From Solea solea (lineage: Eukaryota > Chordata > Actinopteri > Pleuronectiformes > Soleidae): a DNA stretch of 64,000 bases. A program made the position numbers and the translations under genes. Location of the stretch: the NCBI RefSeq assembly GCF_958295425.1, contig NC_081144.1, positions 27,033,827 through 27,097,826 on the forward strand. The letters are read 5' to 3'. This document shows, one piece after another, positions 40,101 through 53,900 of this stretch. The notes under the pieces are model-generated. The model was given only the letters and a program-made list of their open reading frames with translations, ran no database searches and was not told the DNA's origin. How positions within the stretch are numbered: the first letter of the stretch is position 1; every line of letters begins with the position of its first letter.

Positions 40101-43100
40101 AGAGATTTGACACAAGACTTACTGTGTTACACAGAAAGAACAGACCGACACATGTCACTGGTGATTGTGTGAGCTAACATGTCAAGATGAGTGAATGACA
40201 GGAGTAGTTGCTTTTCTTGCTTTTCGTTCATGTTAATAACTTCACATATTATGAATAAACAGAAATAATCGTGACTAACTATCGAATGATTAGTCAAAAA
40301 TAAGTGTTAGTTGCAGCCGTCGTCATTGTGCACTGGAGGCACCAAGACCACCATGACTTTGGTGCGGGAGAGTAAGCTTCTTCAAAGCGAAGTTTCTGGA
40401 CTGTAAAGTCGGTCTGATGGTGAAATAAAGTGGCAAACATATGATGATGATGATGATGATGATGATGTTGTGAACATGAGCTGGAGTTTATTCAGTGAGC
40501 CTGTAGTTAGTTCTTGTGTCCTCCATCTTTTGTCTTTGAGCCTGTGGTTTTCAAGGAGAGCTGTCAACCTCTCCCCCCATTCTCCGTGCTTCCAATTAGA
40601 GTCTGCAAAACAAACAGTCTAATGAAGTGCAGCCTTGTGTGATGGGCTTGGACATTCTCACTCTTTGTTAATTAGCTCCTCCTTCCAAGTTCCAGGGGTC
40701 AGTGGAGCCCATGGTACAGAATACCCATTAAACCTAATGGCTAATGGCTGCAGATTCACCCTAACAAGGTATTCATCCTTGCACACTCAGCAACACAAGT
40801 CACGTTCATCCACTTACCAAAGCAATTACACTGCCACTTGCAACCATGTAGCATCATCTGTGACAGGGATTGTTTCTGCCTTTGAAAGGACTTGAATTGT
40901 TTGTGTTTGGACTTGAATTCTTACTTAAACCATTCAGTTAAGTGTGTATTTGTGGCTTTGAAGGTGAATATGTTTCAGACTCCTATCATTGGTCACATGT
41001 CTTCCAAAAATAGAAATCAATGTTGTGTTCTGTCCTCTCCTCTTATGAGCCCTCGAGCTGCTCCGACCTATACATCACATTCTTTTATGAAGGAAATCAT
41101 TCAGCACCCTCACATTATGTTTCATTCCCACTCTCCTCCATCCATATTCCCTCTCCTCCAGCTCTGTGGCCTGGTGCGTGTTGTAACAGTGCCATGTGAA
41201 CATACAGCGCTGTCACAGTGGGACTCCCCTCAATTTACTGTGTCAATAGGCAGCCAGCTGTCAGCTCCACTGCTGATGTTGTTTAAGTGCAGGTCAGCTC
41301 TGTGTCACTCTTCAAAGCAAAGGTCTGTAAGTGGAGAGAACATCAGATCCAGGTCCGGTCCCCGTTCTCATGTGGAACCTCACGCCTTGTTCCTTTTAAC
41401 TGAAATAAAAGGGCTAACGGTTCAGTTGTTGCTCTATGAAATGGCTCCAACTAGCAGATGTGGCAGGTTTCGTTTTCAACATGCTGTCGTCCAAAACAAA
41501 CTTGCAGACTGTAGCTTTACTCTGCCCAAGAAATGACCTCCTTTTTCTTTCTGTCTCTCAGCTCAGCTTCCTCTCGTCTCTGGACTTACAGTAAAAAAAT
41601 CCCCAGTGATACAAATCCCATTCCTCTGCATGCTCACTGACCGTGAGAGATTTCCACCTCCTAATCTTTTCTTCCTTCACACACACACACACACACACGC
41701 TCTATGAAAGCATCATTCCTCATGCCACAGAAAATACATATTCCAAAGATTCTTATTAGTGTATGTGGGTGTTTTAGAGCAGTTTGACGCGACGTGCATG
41801 CATACAGTGCATATACAGTATCTGCTTTTTTTTTTTATTGTCACTGCTGAGAAAGCTTGTGCAGCCACACCACCTCATGTCCCTGATGTAACCACATTCA
41901 TGGTCAGTAAGAGACTTTGCCTGTGATGCAGAGTCGGTCTCCTAAACAACATCTATCAATTTTGTTTGTGTTCACTGAGGGAAATTGTAACGGAAATATG
42001 GTTTTTTTTCCAGTTATCAATGAATTTAGCTTCCTTTACATGGAATGGAATGAAGCTTGTCTGCACTCATGTGTTCAGTAGTGTTTGTGTAGGTGTTCCC
42101 TTTTAGCCCTTTGGGGAAATCCATAGATTAGAAGGGATTTGTCTTGTAAGAGTCGTGGAGAGAGGCAGTGAGGTGTTGTTTGCTGGATGTGCTGCGTTGT
42201 TGAATGGAGAGAATGAAACACAATAAACAGCCACCATTTAATCCCAAATACAACAGCATTTCCTTCTCATTCCATCTCAGCTAGTTTTATCTGTTGTGTT
42301 GCTTTTCATTAAATGTCTGGATATATTTAGCACTTTTCTAGTCTTGATGACCACGACAGTCTGCCATTCACCTACTTACATACATTAAGCAACATGGGGT
42401 TAAGTGTCCTGCCCAAGGACACATTGGCACCTCCAACTGCCCATAGCAGAGTTATGGTACCTGCTATACTGAGATGGGACTGCTGCCATTGACTGCTGTA
42501 GACGTCAATTCGGCAGGATTTAAACTGTCACCCTAAATATCTGGCTACACTGTTGCCCTGCAGCCTTTGGGCCACACAAGTGCAAAGTGCAAACCTGCAA
42601 CTCGAGCTGCAAATACAAATAGAAAAGAGTTTCAAAACCTATTCAAACCATTACTGTTACATGCAGGAGCCTTCAGTCAGTGGTGATGTATACATTAAAT
42701 ACATTACACCACTCATTTCTCTTTCTTCACATCACAGCAGTGATGTTAAGTACTTGAGTTGCTGCGTGGTTGTCTTCTGTTGTTGTTGTTGTTGTTGTTG
42801 TTGTTGTCAGACATTTACTGACTGACGTCAAACACCAAGTGAAGGGCAAACTCTTCTCCTGACAATGTCACATGTGCCTGGTCACTGCTCATGTCCTCTT
42901 TAAACTAGAGTCACAAACACTCACTATCAGCTGATTGTGAGTCAAGTCGTGGAAAGTAGGAATAACAGCACATTTATGTGCAGTTTAAGGATCACTGTAC
43001 AAACACAGGTAGAATGGATGTGGGCGGTTCACAGTCGCAGATCCATCCTAGGACAAGAGAAACAGACTGTGGCCGACGCAGCCAAGCCCGACACCACCGA

Positions 43101-43224
43101 GCACACATGTTAAAGTTAAAGTTGTAAGTTGTGATTTAAAGATGGCAAGACAATCAGATGTGCCTGAAGTTTATTCCACATGTTCTGTGAGTGCAGAGCT
43201 CCACACAGAACATAGGAATTTATG

Positions 43225-43265
<41 letters not shown>

Positions 43266-44769
43266 CCAGTGCAGGACGTCCTGCAGTTGCATCCACGTCA
43301 TTCTTTATACATTGAAAACACACTTTTAAATTGCAAAAGAGAAGTGTTTGTATATACAGGATCCAAACGTCTATCCACTAGAGGGCAGACTAGGTCTACG
43401 CTTCCTGTGTCCTCACAAATATGCTAATAAGCACATGACAGTTAGCTACTTTTCGCTGAAAGCAGTAAAATTCCTTTAGGTCGTGAATATTTCAAATTGA
43501 ACTTAAATGATGAGACTTTATGGGAATTAATGGATATTTCTGAGAGACCCTGCAGTAATTAGTGTGCTTTGTGTCCGTGATTGAGGAATAGCATTGATAT
43601 TAAACTGCGTTTGCATCAAATCCGATTGTTTTAGCCAAGATTATGCTACAACATAACAATTATATTTAAGCTCTCACCTTCAATTTTGAACATTTCCAGT
43701 TTATTCCAATAAATTCCCATTGAAAGTTTCCAATTTTGGAGACAATTTGCAGCTCTTTTGGCAACAATGTTTGTGTCAAGTGTGACACACTGACGATGTC
43801 TTCTGTGTCATGGTTGTCAAGACTTATTATTGAGTTGATTTTTTTAATCTACCTGTAACACCAACACAAGTCATTATAAATAGTCTCTTAACAATGACGT
43901 TTGCGTGGAGCCTGCTGCTCATTAACACCGACAAAGCAATTAAAGACGTAACTTATTCTAATAGTGAAAGTGTCAGGAGAGCACGGCAACGTTAGCATCA
44001 TTACATGTCATCACGCACCTCAGCACCTGCTGGCGGTCTTCCTTCACCCTGTTCCCAAACTGTGGACTTCATACCCAACGTTCAGTTTGAAACGCTGTTG
44101 TCAGCAGAGCGTCAGACACAGCTGCTAATAAATAAAGACTAAATCAAAATCAGCAACAACAGTCATGTTGTGGGCTGCTTATTCCTTCTTTGTTGTGATC
44201 TTGCCAATGTGTTGAGTTCAACAACAGCATTGGTGGATATGTAAATATACATTTACAATGTTATTGATATTTCTAATCATTCCTGCTGATTAGAATTCTA
44301 CAGACTAACTTTCCTTTGGATTCTTTGTCACATTTTCTTTCTCTTTTGTTGACTTCTCTGCTTCTGAACTGTAAGTCTTTGTCTTCCTTTTTTCATTTCT
44401 CTTCAGCTTCTCTAACCCACTCATGCTGGTCACTTTGTGTGGAAGCTCTCACTGCTGCCCTTTATTTACTTCATGGTTTTTAAAGGCCTCGGTGCTCAAT
44501 AACCTTTGTGTGTGTGTGGACTTTGGTGCCATTGACTGGTTGTTACTGTGGACACGCTGCATCTCTTTCTTCTCTGATATGCCACAGTGCTTTCTGAGCG
44601 CTGACTTACATGCGCAGACAAAGTGGGCTACTTGTGTGATAGTGAAGGCTGGAGGACGCTCAATAAAGTATCGAGCACTAAGGCCCGCCCACGTCCCACA
44701 GCATGAGTGCACTGCATCGATCTACAGACAACATGTGACAATTACCATGAACTACAGTCCACTCTCGCC

Positions 44770-44800
<31 letters not shown>

Positions 44801-47800
44801 TTACAGTTGACCCTCAAAGGCAAATCAAACGGTTCTAACGTGAGATTATAAGAGATCCTGAATGTCTGTGTCCAGCAGACAGCGTGTGGCCTGTATCAGC
44901 CTGTATCAGCCTTTATCAGCCTTTATCAGACTGTATCAGCCTTTAGCAGCCTGTATCAGCCTTTATCAGCCTGTATCAGCCTTTAGCAGCCTGTATCAGC
45001 CTTTATCAGCCTGTATCAGCCTGTATCAGCCTGTATCAGCCTTTAGCAGCCTGTATCAGCCTGTATCAGTCTGTATCAGCCTTTATCAGCCTGTATCAGC
45101 CTGTATCAGCCTTTATCAGCCTGTATCAGCCTGTATCAGCCTGTATCAGCCTTTATCAGCCTGTATCACCCTATATCAGCCTGTATCAGCCTGTATCAGC
45201 CTTTATCAGCCTATATCAGCCTTTATCAGCCTATATCAGCCTGTATCAGCCTTTATCAGCCTTTATCAGCCTATATCAGCCTGTATCAGCCTGTATCAGC
45301 CTTTATCAGCCTGTATCAGCCTGTATCAGCCTGTATCAGCCTTTATCAGCCTGTATCAGCCTATATCAGCCTGTATCAGCCTGTATCAGCCTGTATCAGC
45401 CTATATCAGCCTGTATCAGCCTATATCAGCCTGTATCAGCCTGTATCAGCCTGTATCAGCCTGTATCAGCCTTTATCAGCCTTTATCAGCCTGTATCAGC
45501 CTTTATCAGCCTGTATCAGCCTGTATCAGCCTGTATCAGCCTATATCAGCCTGTATCAGCCTGTATCAGCCTATATCAGCCTGTATCAGCCTGTATCAGC
45601 CTGTATCAGCCTATATCAGCCTATATCAGCCTGTATCAGCCTATATCAGCCTGTATCAGCCTGTATCAGCCTGTATCAGCCTGTATCAGCCTATATCAGC
45701 CTGTATCAGCCTATATCAGCCTGTATCAGCCTGAATCAGCCTATATCAGCCTATATCAGCCTGTATCAGCCTGTATCAGCCTGTATCAGCCTATATCAGC
45801 CTGTATCAGCCTCTCGACGCGCGAAATCCATCTTTGATCTCAGTTTAGAAGGAAAATGATAAAATAGTTTGATCATTTCAGTCACTTTGCGCTTCATTTT
45901 CACACCATCTGGTTCATCGTGTTTTGCTCCAAATGACTTGAATTACACAGGAATTTAGAAGATCGTGTTGTGATACTGTGATGCATGCAGACATTGTTTC
46001 TGTGTGACAACCTGCTAAATTCCCTGCTGTTAAGTCAGTGTGTGTGTGTTTATTGAGGCCATTGTGCTCAGATGGAGACATTTGGAAATATTATGTATCC
46101 AAACATCTGTTAATCCACTCAGACAGCACATTCTGCCGTCAGAGCAGCAGCTGTAAACAAACACTGAATATTTAAAGAGCCACAGGGAAGTTACGTTTTG
46201 GACTTTTTTTGTTTCCAGAACTTTGCTTATCAGCAGATACAAGCATGTATTTTAACACCTGTATGTTCATGTAACTCCAACTCCACCTTAACCAAATGCA
46301 TAAAGACAATGATGCCAGAGATCTTCTCATATTATACAGACAATCATAACTTCAGAATCAGCATACTGTATTAATCCCTGCGGGTCAAAGTGTTACATTT
46401 GCTCCTTCACAATTTAAATAAGGAAGAACAACAGATTCTGTACGACTTAGGAGATATAAAATAGAAACATGACGTGATGATGTAAGAGCCCTTGAAGTAC
46501 AGCCAGAGTTTATACAATGTTTAACCTCCACAGTAAGATCACAGAGCAGTCCAAGAGCAAATCCACGCCTGTTGGTCACGCCTCTTGGAAGTGGGAGGTG
46601 ACTACACTAACTTTCCAGACTCATAGTCAATCTCATTGAGATGTGGTCTGGCAGTAGCCATGCTAGTATAGTGTTGCCTTATGTGGGTGTAGTTAAAAGT
46701 GGAGAAGAAGAGCAGTATCAGCTGACAGGATACAGTGGTGGTGTATGTGTCACTGAGGTCGATCCAAACTACAACGTTCAACCACCAAAGTCACAAAGAA
46801 CAGCTGGAGGTTCTGTGAGGAGCTAAAGTCTGATATCCTGTTGTAACATCACTGAGCTTAACACGCACCAGGTAACCTTTGATATACTTCCTCATGTCAT
46901 GCTTCATCTCTTCTGATGCTTCCATCCTAACCTAACCTATCCTAACCTGGATAACGTGGGTGGATCTGGATCAGTTTTGTGGGGGTGTGTCATCAGAGTG
47001 ATCATGTGATTACCTGGCCAGAGGATGTACATCCTTGAATCTCAAAGAAGAAAAACCCCCAATGCCTTAAATCCCCCTGTGATGGTCATGTGGTTCAATT
47101 TCAAAGTTCTTATGTAAATGTCACAGCACAATTCTCAGGGTCAGACGTGAAACATTACTTTTCAAATTCATTCCACGTCCTTCTGAAAATGCAAAACATG
47201 CTTTGCTTGAAGTGGGCGTGGAAACGAGTCCAAAATCACAGAAGATTAAAGGAATACTGAGTGTAAATAATGACTGACCAGCCCAGTGCCTTTGTTTCTG
47301 GATGCTTTTCATCATCACCATTATACACATTTAGCCTTGGAGAAGTTGGGTAACGACACTATGGTGGTGGCAGTGGTTCAGTGGTAGAGCGAGGCGTCTT
47401 CCAACCAAAAACTTACGGTTTGATTCCTGGTTTCTGTAGCGGGCAAGACACTGAACCCCATATTACTCCAAGTGGCTGTGCATGCGTGTGTGAGTGGCTC
47501 CAAGTAATCTGCTGTCTGACTGTTTGTAAAAAAACTGTAAAGACCTTTAAGGGTTCATCAGGTCTAGAACAGTGCCACATAAATACAGACCTGTTAAATC
47601 CTCACACATTTGTTGGCTAATAATAATAATAATAATAATAAAGTTTTCCTAAATGTGTCTTGTACTGTTGGTAGATTTCCCCAACCAACAATCAACGTCC
47701 TGTTCAGGGCTGCAACAATTATGCGATTCATTGATTATTAATCGATTACTAAACTAATCGTCAACTATCTTAATAATCGATTGTTCAGTTTTCGAGTTTT

Positions 47801-47909
47801 TAATAATTAAATCAAGCTTCTTAAATATCTCTATTTTCTGGTTTCATTTCCTCCATTTGACAAAGAAATCGGGAAAACAGAAACATTTGGGTTTGTGGAA
47901 TATCATCAT

Positions 47910-47950
<41 letters not shown>

Positions 47951-50900
47951 TCATCATCAGCAGCAGCAGCATCATCATCATCAGCAGCAGCAGCATCATC
48001 ATCATCAGCAGCAGCATCATCAGCAGCAGCAGCCTTTGTTAACATTCTTATGGACCAAAGAAATACTCAATTAATGGCCCGATGACTAGATTGTGAGAAG
48101 AAAGGTGAAGTTGCCGGTGTAATCCTGTCTCCTGTAATCCTGTGACATGATTATCTTCTTTGAACAGACTAACAGTCTGACTGCTGCCTGCTGTGGAAGC
48201 CGAGCTGGACGTTTTCGACTCCTCATGCATATAACAAGGGTCATTTTAGATATTTCAAGGACATTTCTCCCCTGAGCCGCCGCTAATTTCCGACCCTGGT
48301 CTGAATCCATAATTCATCCTCTGGCCACATGGCTTCCATACGCACTCTGTGGTCCATTATCCTAAATGAAAGCAGACAGAAGTGTGGATATTGGAGTCAT
48401 GCCGTCACATTTGTGTATGCATGAGCATGCCGGCGTCCTCATTTCCCTCCATGTGTGCCCCGATGAGCGGTGGTGTACTGTTATCTGCTATCATCATGGA
48501 CATCCATTGTTTACTCCCGTTCTCCTATCGGTGCATTCCCATGATACTGATGGTTTGTGAAAGGTAAACCTTAGACACAGCCTCAGCAGCGATGTCTCAT
48601 GTCAGAGTGGATAATAGGCCGTGATGCATCATGGGAGAAATCCCTGGGGTGCAGGGGTTTTAAATGTATATTTAAAGCTGCAACCAGATTCTCACGCCCT
48701 GCTCTTTTAAATTGGTGTAATTTCAAGGCTCATTCCTGAGGTTAAGAGTGGAGGAGTGATAAATAGCCCCACCACAGAGGACCAACGCGTCACTGAGTCT
48801 CTGCTAGATGCATTGTTGCAGCGTTGGTCTGTTTTGAGGCTACATTGGGAGTTTGAGGCGTCAAATCTCCATGACGGTGTTTCACCCTCTTTGAGATTAC
48901 ATGAAAATAAGAATTCTTTCTTCATATAAAGCTTGCACTTCAAGGCTGGAATAAGAGGTGGCATTTTCATGCTAACATCATGCCTCTGAAATACATCATG
49001 AGACGATGGTGGATTATCCAAACCAATTTCCTCGTGAGAGGATGAGGCAAACACACTCACTCGGTCCTTAAGTTGATGCCAAGGTTGAGCAAAGGACAAA
49101 CTTCTGCAAATTGGCCCACGCGGCAAAATTGTCAGTGTAGACGACTTTCGATGCTTTTGCAGTCAAATGAGAAATGTCCAGTGATGCCTCGTTAATGTAC
49201 TGTGGGATTTAGCTTGGAACGACCTCTCGGAGCGCGGCACCTCGCAGCTTAATTACCTCTCCAGAAGGGAATGCCCCTGAGATTTAACATCTCTGCACAG
49301 TGGATGTGCTGCTCAGTCAAGAGAAGGTGATAGGACGTTAACACTTGACTGGGCTGATTCATGTTGACCTACATAACCTCTGCACACACACACACACAGT
49401 CATGGTACTTTAGCCGTCACCAGCACAACTAAATACTGAACCCTAACTGTAAACTGAACCTGACGGACTATATGCAGTCTCCTCCTGGAACGATGCAAAG
49501 ATGTTCTACAGTCAGTGGCTGCACAAGTTACCAAGAGTGTTGAGTGATAATTATAGATTTAGCAGAAGCTGTGCTCAGACGGCTGACATTTTACATTTCT
49601 AAATTTAGGCCATGTTCAATCCCTCACGTCTGAGGGATTGAGGTTCAGGTTTGAATAACTAACGAGATCGTAAAAAGTTCAAGATTCCTTGGTCTGGTTG
49701 TTTGTTTGTAATTGATGTGTAAATGTGCCTGAAATGAGCTTCTCCTGTCTCAAAGACCAGCAACCGCCCCTGCATTCTGTGCAGTATTAAAAGAGACAGT
49801 GGTTTATAAAATGCCACCATGCTAAACTATACTTCCAGTTTCTCACAATAACAACAATGGCAACAGAGGATGAGGTTACATTAATGTTACTAACGCGACG
49901 ACATTGTTGTTGTGTTTTCCAAACTCCAAAAGTCCTGTGGTCGACTATCAGTTGTGACAGTCAGTGTTGATTCTATTGCCACACATTGATCATTGTATGG
50001 AAAACCCTGCAAATGTTAAGTACACCAGTGAGATATTAAATATTTCTGATCACATATGATCACTGTAGAGCCCTGACGTCTCCTCCAGCTGAATTATCAT
50101 CAGCCACTACCGATTATTGGTGGACCCCACACTCTTACACTGAGGTGTAGGTGAACACTGAGGTGTAGGTGAACACATGTATGTTTCTTTTGGGAAACCT
50201 GAAACACTATTCTTTGAAAACGATGATATCTTTGGTCCCACCTCTTGTCCCTAACATCGTCAACATTATCATTCTGTTGTGTTTGGAGATTGTTTGACAG
50301 TGTAGTTAACTACGTCCAATGAAAGGTAACTAAAGCCAACCTGAGAAGACACGTCCTGTCCTCAGTCACTTAAGTCTGAAACTGAAGGGGAGGAGAAAAT
50401 CCTTTACTGCGTTATCCTCCACATAAGAGGAGCAAGGGGCGCTGGTGCCAATCTTAGCTGACACAAGTCAGAACGATGGACAAGTCAAAACCAAACCTTT
50501 TCTCACTTTTTTTATTGCACACAGTCAGCTGCACATGTCTGTGTAGTCACAGTATTCGTCACTCGCGATAACTACAGCTAGATGAAGCTCACACATGTGG
50601 TAGAACTGGGGTTGTGGCAGAAAGTCGCTAAATTAGCTAAAAGTTGTAAAGTAATTAATTAACAAACAAAGTCGCTTAAGTTGGTCTTTTTGCTTCATGA
50701 TTTTCAAAACAACAAAGACAAAGTTTACATTTCATTCTGTTTGCGTGTGGATATGGCCTCAGGAGGAGGAGGAGCCACAATGACATCACTCACATCACCT
50801 CACACCTCTGAGTACTTGATGGTGGAATCATCACGTACTCACAAGCACATGTCATGTTTGATACTTCACCCTTCCTTTTAGCAGCTCTCTGTCTCTCTCT

Positions 50901-53900
50901 CTCTGTCTCTCTCTCTTTCTGTCTCTCTCTCTCTCTGTCTCTCCTCCCTCTCTGTCTCTCTCTCTCTGTCTCCTCCCTCTCTTATTGTTTTCCTCTTATG
51001 TAAATGATATGCTCCATTATTCCCGAGCTTTTAAAGGAATCTTATCTCTCCTCCTTTGACTGGCTGTAAGTCAGATGATACACATCATGCCTTTCTCTTT
51101 TTCTCCTCTCTCCGTTCATCCACCCTCCATCAACCCTTCTCTCCTCTCTCCTCTCTCCTCTCCATCGAGTAGGAGGTGATAAAAGTCACTGGCAAGGGCA
51201 GTGAGAGATAATACAACAGCAGTGAGAGATAAATAGTGCAGAGATGTGGCAACAGACAGACACATCAGATACAGGTCCAGACTCTCTGCTCATGGTAACA
51301 ATGAGAATCAGCCCTGATTACAGAGATCCAGCACCTTCACACCTGAGGACAGGTTGTGGTTTCAGCTGCATGTTCAGTTATAGACTCAAGTATGAACCCA
51401 TTAGGTTTAAGTCACTTTTCCTTTGTGTAACTTTGTGTAACTTTGTGTAACTTTGTGTAACTTTGTGTAACTTTGTGTAACTTTGTGTAACTTTGTACAA
51501 ACCACAAGACCTCACTACAGACAGTCATGGAGTTCCTGGAAGAGTTTTGAAATTAGAAAAACTGTTTTCCAGGCCTGGAAATGGTTATGTGCCTGGGTTC
51601 TCTCCTGGTTCTCTCCTGGTCCTCTCCTGGTTCTCTCCTGGTTCTCCCCTGGTTCTCCCCTGGTTCTCCCCTGGTTCTCTCCTGGTTCTCGCCTGGTTCT
51701 CGCCTGGTTCTTGCCTGGTTCTCCCCTGGTTCTCTCCTGGTTCTCTCCTGGTTCTCCCCTGGTTCTCGCTTGGTTCGCACCTGGTTCTCCCCTGGTTCTC
51801 GCCTGGTTCTCCCCTGGTTCTCTCCTGGTTATCTCCTGGTTCTCTCCGGGTTCTCGCTGGGTTTTGTCCTGGTTCTCGTCTGGTTCTCCCCTGGTTCTCT
51901 CCTGGACTGTTTGTTTCTGTCCAGGGTGAACTCCTCCCCCATGGCCCTGTGACCGTTACAGTATGTGGAGAATAAAGTGATAGATGATGAATGATGTGAC
52001 TCAAAACAGGAAGTTGATGATTTCAAATTCCATGTCACATGCTACAAAGTCTGCTCATCAAAATAAGAGCCTAGGGGTGTGCGATATTGATGATATTGAA
52101 AATGAATATCCCGATATATTTTGGGATTTTGCCGATAACGATAATTGGCGATATTTTGCAATCCTCAAACATGTGTTTGTAAAAGCATGGAAGGCATTTA
52201 ACAGCTTCTCTTGTTAAAAGTATATTAAATGTTAATGATAATATTGACAAAACACAACTTGGTCTTATTTATTAACTTAAAGTTACTATAAAATATTGCA
52301 CAACGAGCAACAAAAACTATCATGAGAGCATTTTAAACTATTGTAAACAATACTCATCATATTTGAACTACAAGGCATTAACATGAGAATGTGGACACAC
52401 ATTTAACTGCTGCCAGAGTTTGCTGAGTGTGTTTTCTTGTCATACGTTAGCTGGCGGCTCGTGGTCGACCGCTGACTGCCAAAGCTTTTCATATTCTTCA
52501 GATTCTGTGCGCTGGTTCTTTCACAGATGGTGAAACAAACTCGTTGTCGAGTCTTTGACGGCAACCGCTTTCCCACAGAGTTTACAGATTGGCGTCTTTT
52601 GAGTGACATCAGTGTTTTCAAACCACCTGCATGTGAGTGAGGAGGATCCACGTTTAGTTATTAAATCCAATGACGTGGATTCCGTGGACACGGCATGTGT
52701 TCTCATGCACATGTGCCGCAGTGTGTCCTGCTGGACTGGATCATGCAGTGAATGTTTGGCCTCTCAAAAAGGCGTGTTTTGATTGGTTCTTGCAAAATGA
52801 GTTCAACATTATCGATATTGTGATTGCACACATCGTTCAAACAACAATTAAGATACTATCGTAGACCATATATATATCATATATATCACACACCCCTATA
52901 AGAGCCTCAATACTTTAATTGAGTCATGGAAGATTTTAGGTCAGATTTTATGGAAGAATTATGGAAATGTTTTGAAAATGAATAAGTTAAAATGTGTGGG
53001 AACACGTCTGGAGAATTATGTGAGATTTGGTGCAAATATTCACTTGAACGCAGAGATGATTTTAAAGTCATCAAACTTGCTTTTCCCTCACTTTACATTT
53101 GAATCCGAAACTAGACGTTGGTACTAATTTTACCTTCTCTGTAATAACAAGATAGTTATTGAAAGTCTAAGTAAATGCCTGAACCTCCTTTTTCAGGTGT
53201 AAACCATAATGGTATTTGTTGGTCCAGGTGCAAATCTTCACAGTTTAGTGTAAACTCCGTCACTCAGTTGACAGGTGCACGTCACTGTGTAGAAGAAGAG
53301 CATGCAGTGACGTGCACCTGCTTGTGTCTATGGGGCTCAGCTGCTTCAGTCAGTGTGTGTGGCACAGCTCCTCTCTGCCTCACCTCACCGTTCTCCCGTG
53401 TGTTTGAACAGGAAATGTGTAAATTCAGCCATGTTGAACTCATACAGAAAGTGTAGACTCAAAAAACGTCCTACAGCCACTCTGTAATTGTAGTTCTTGA
53501 AGCAGCCAGCAGAGGCGTATGTTGCAGTGTCATTCCAAAAAGGTTGTCAGTAGGAATCTATGGATATTTAATGACCCCTGAGCCATGTGCCAGAAGGTTA
53601 AGCTGACTGAGTCCATTAAAGCTGTGGGAACGGGCACTTTGTCTTCTTTTATGACTGCTGGAGAGGGGGAGGTCCATCCATGTGGCAGAGATTCAGATTG
53701 GGAAGCCATGACGCTGCTGCACTTCAATCAATGTAAAAGTGATGTGGGTAAAAAGGCGGGTGGTCTCTGAACCAGCTTGTGAAATGAAGTTGTTTGGTGG
53801 TCTAATAATGTGTCTCCTCGCCTCGTCCGTGAGCTCCTTTTACCTCTTTCCTGTCAGTTTGCATGGAGCTCAGAGCTCATTTACAGCATCTCTTTGTGTC

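Noticed and set aside
40892..41536. 214-codon plus-strand open frame
   Set aside because: No recognisable domain, no splice signals that fit samd10, and ordinary residue composition for a chance open frame.
44862..45734. 290-codon frame of Ile-Ser-Leu-Tyr-Gln-Pro repeats
   Set aside because: Direct translation of the 10-bp satellite. Initially looked like a repeat protein, but the DNA periodicity is 10 bp, not a codon multiple.
51493..52004. Open frames rich in Ser-Pro-Gly (plus) and Arg-Glu-Pro-Gly-Glu (minus)
   Set aside because: Translation of the 12-bp minisatellite within a dispersed repeat; a collagen-like look with no gene context.
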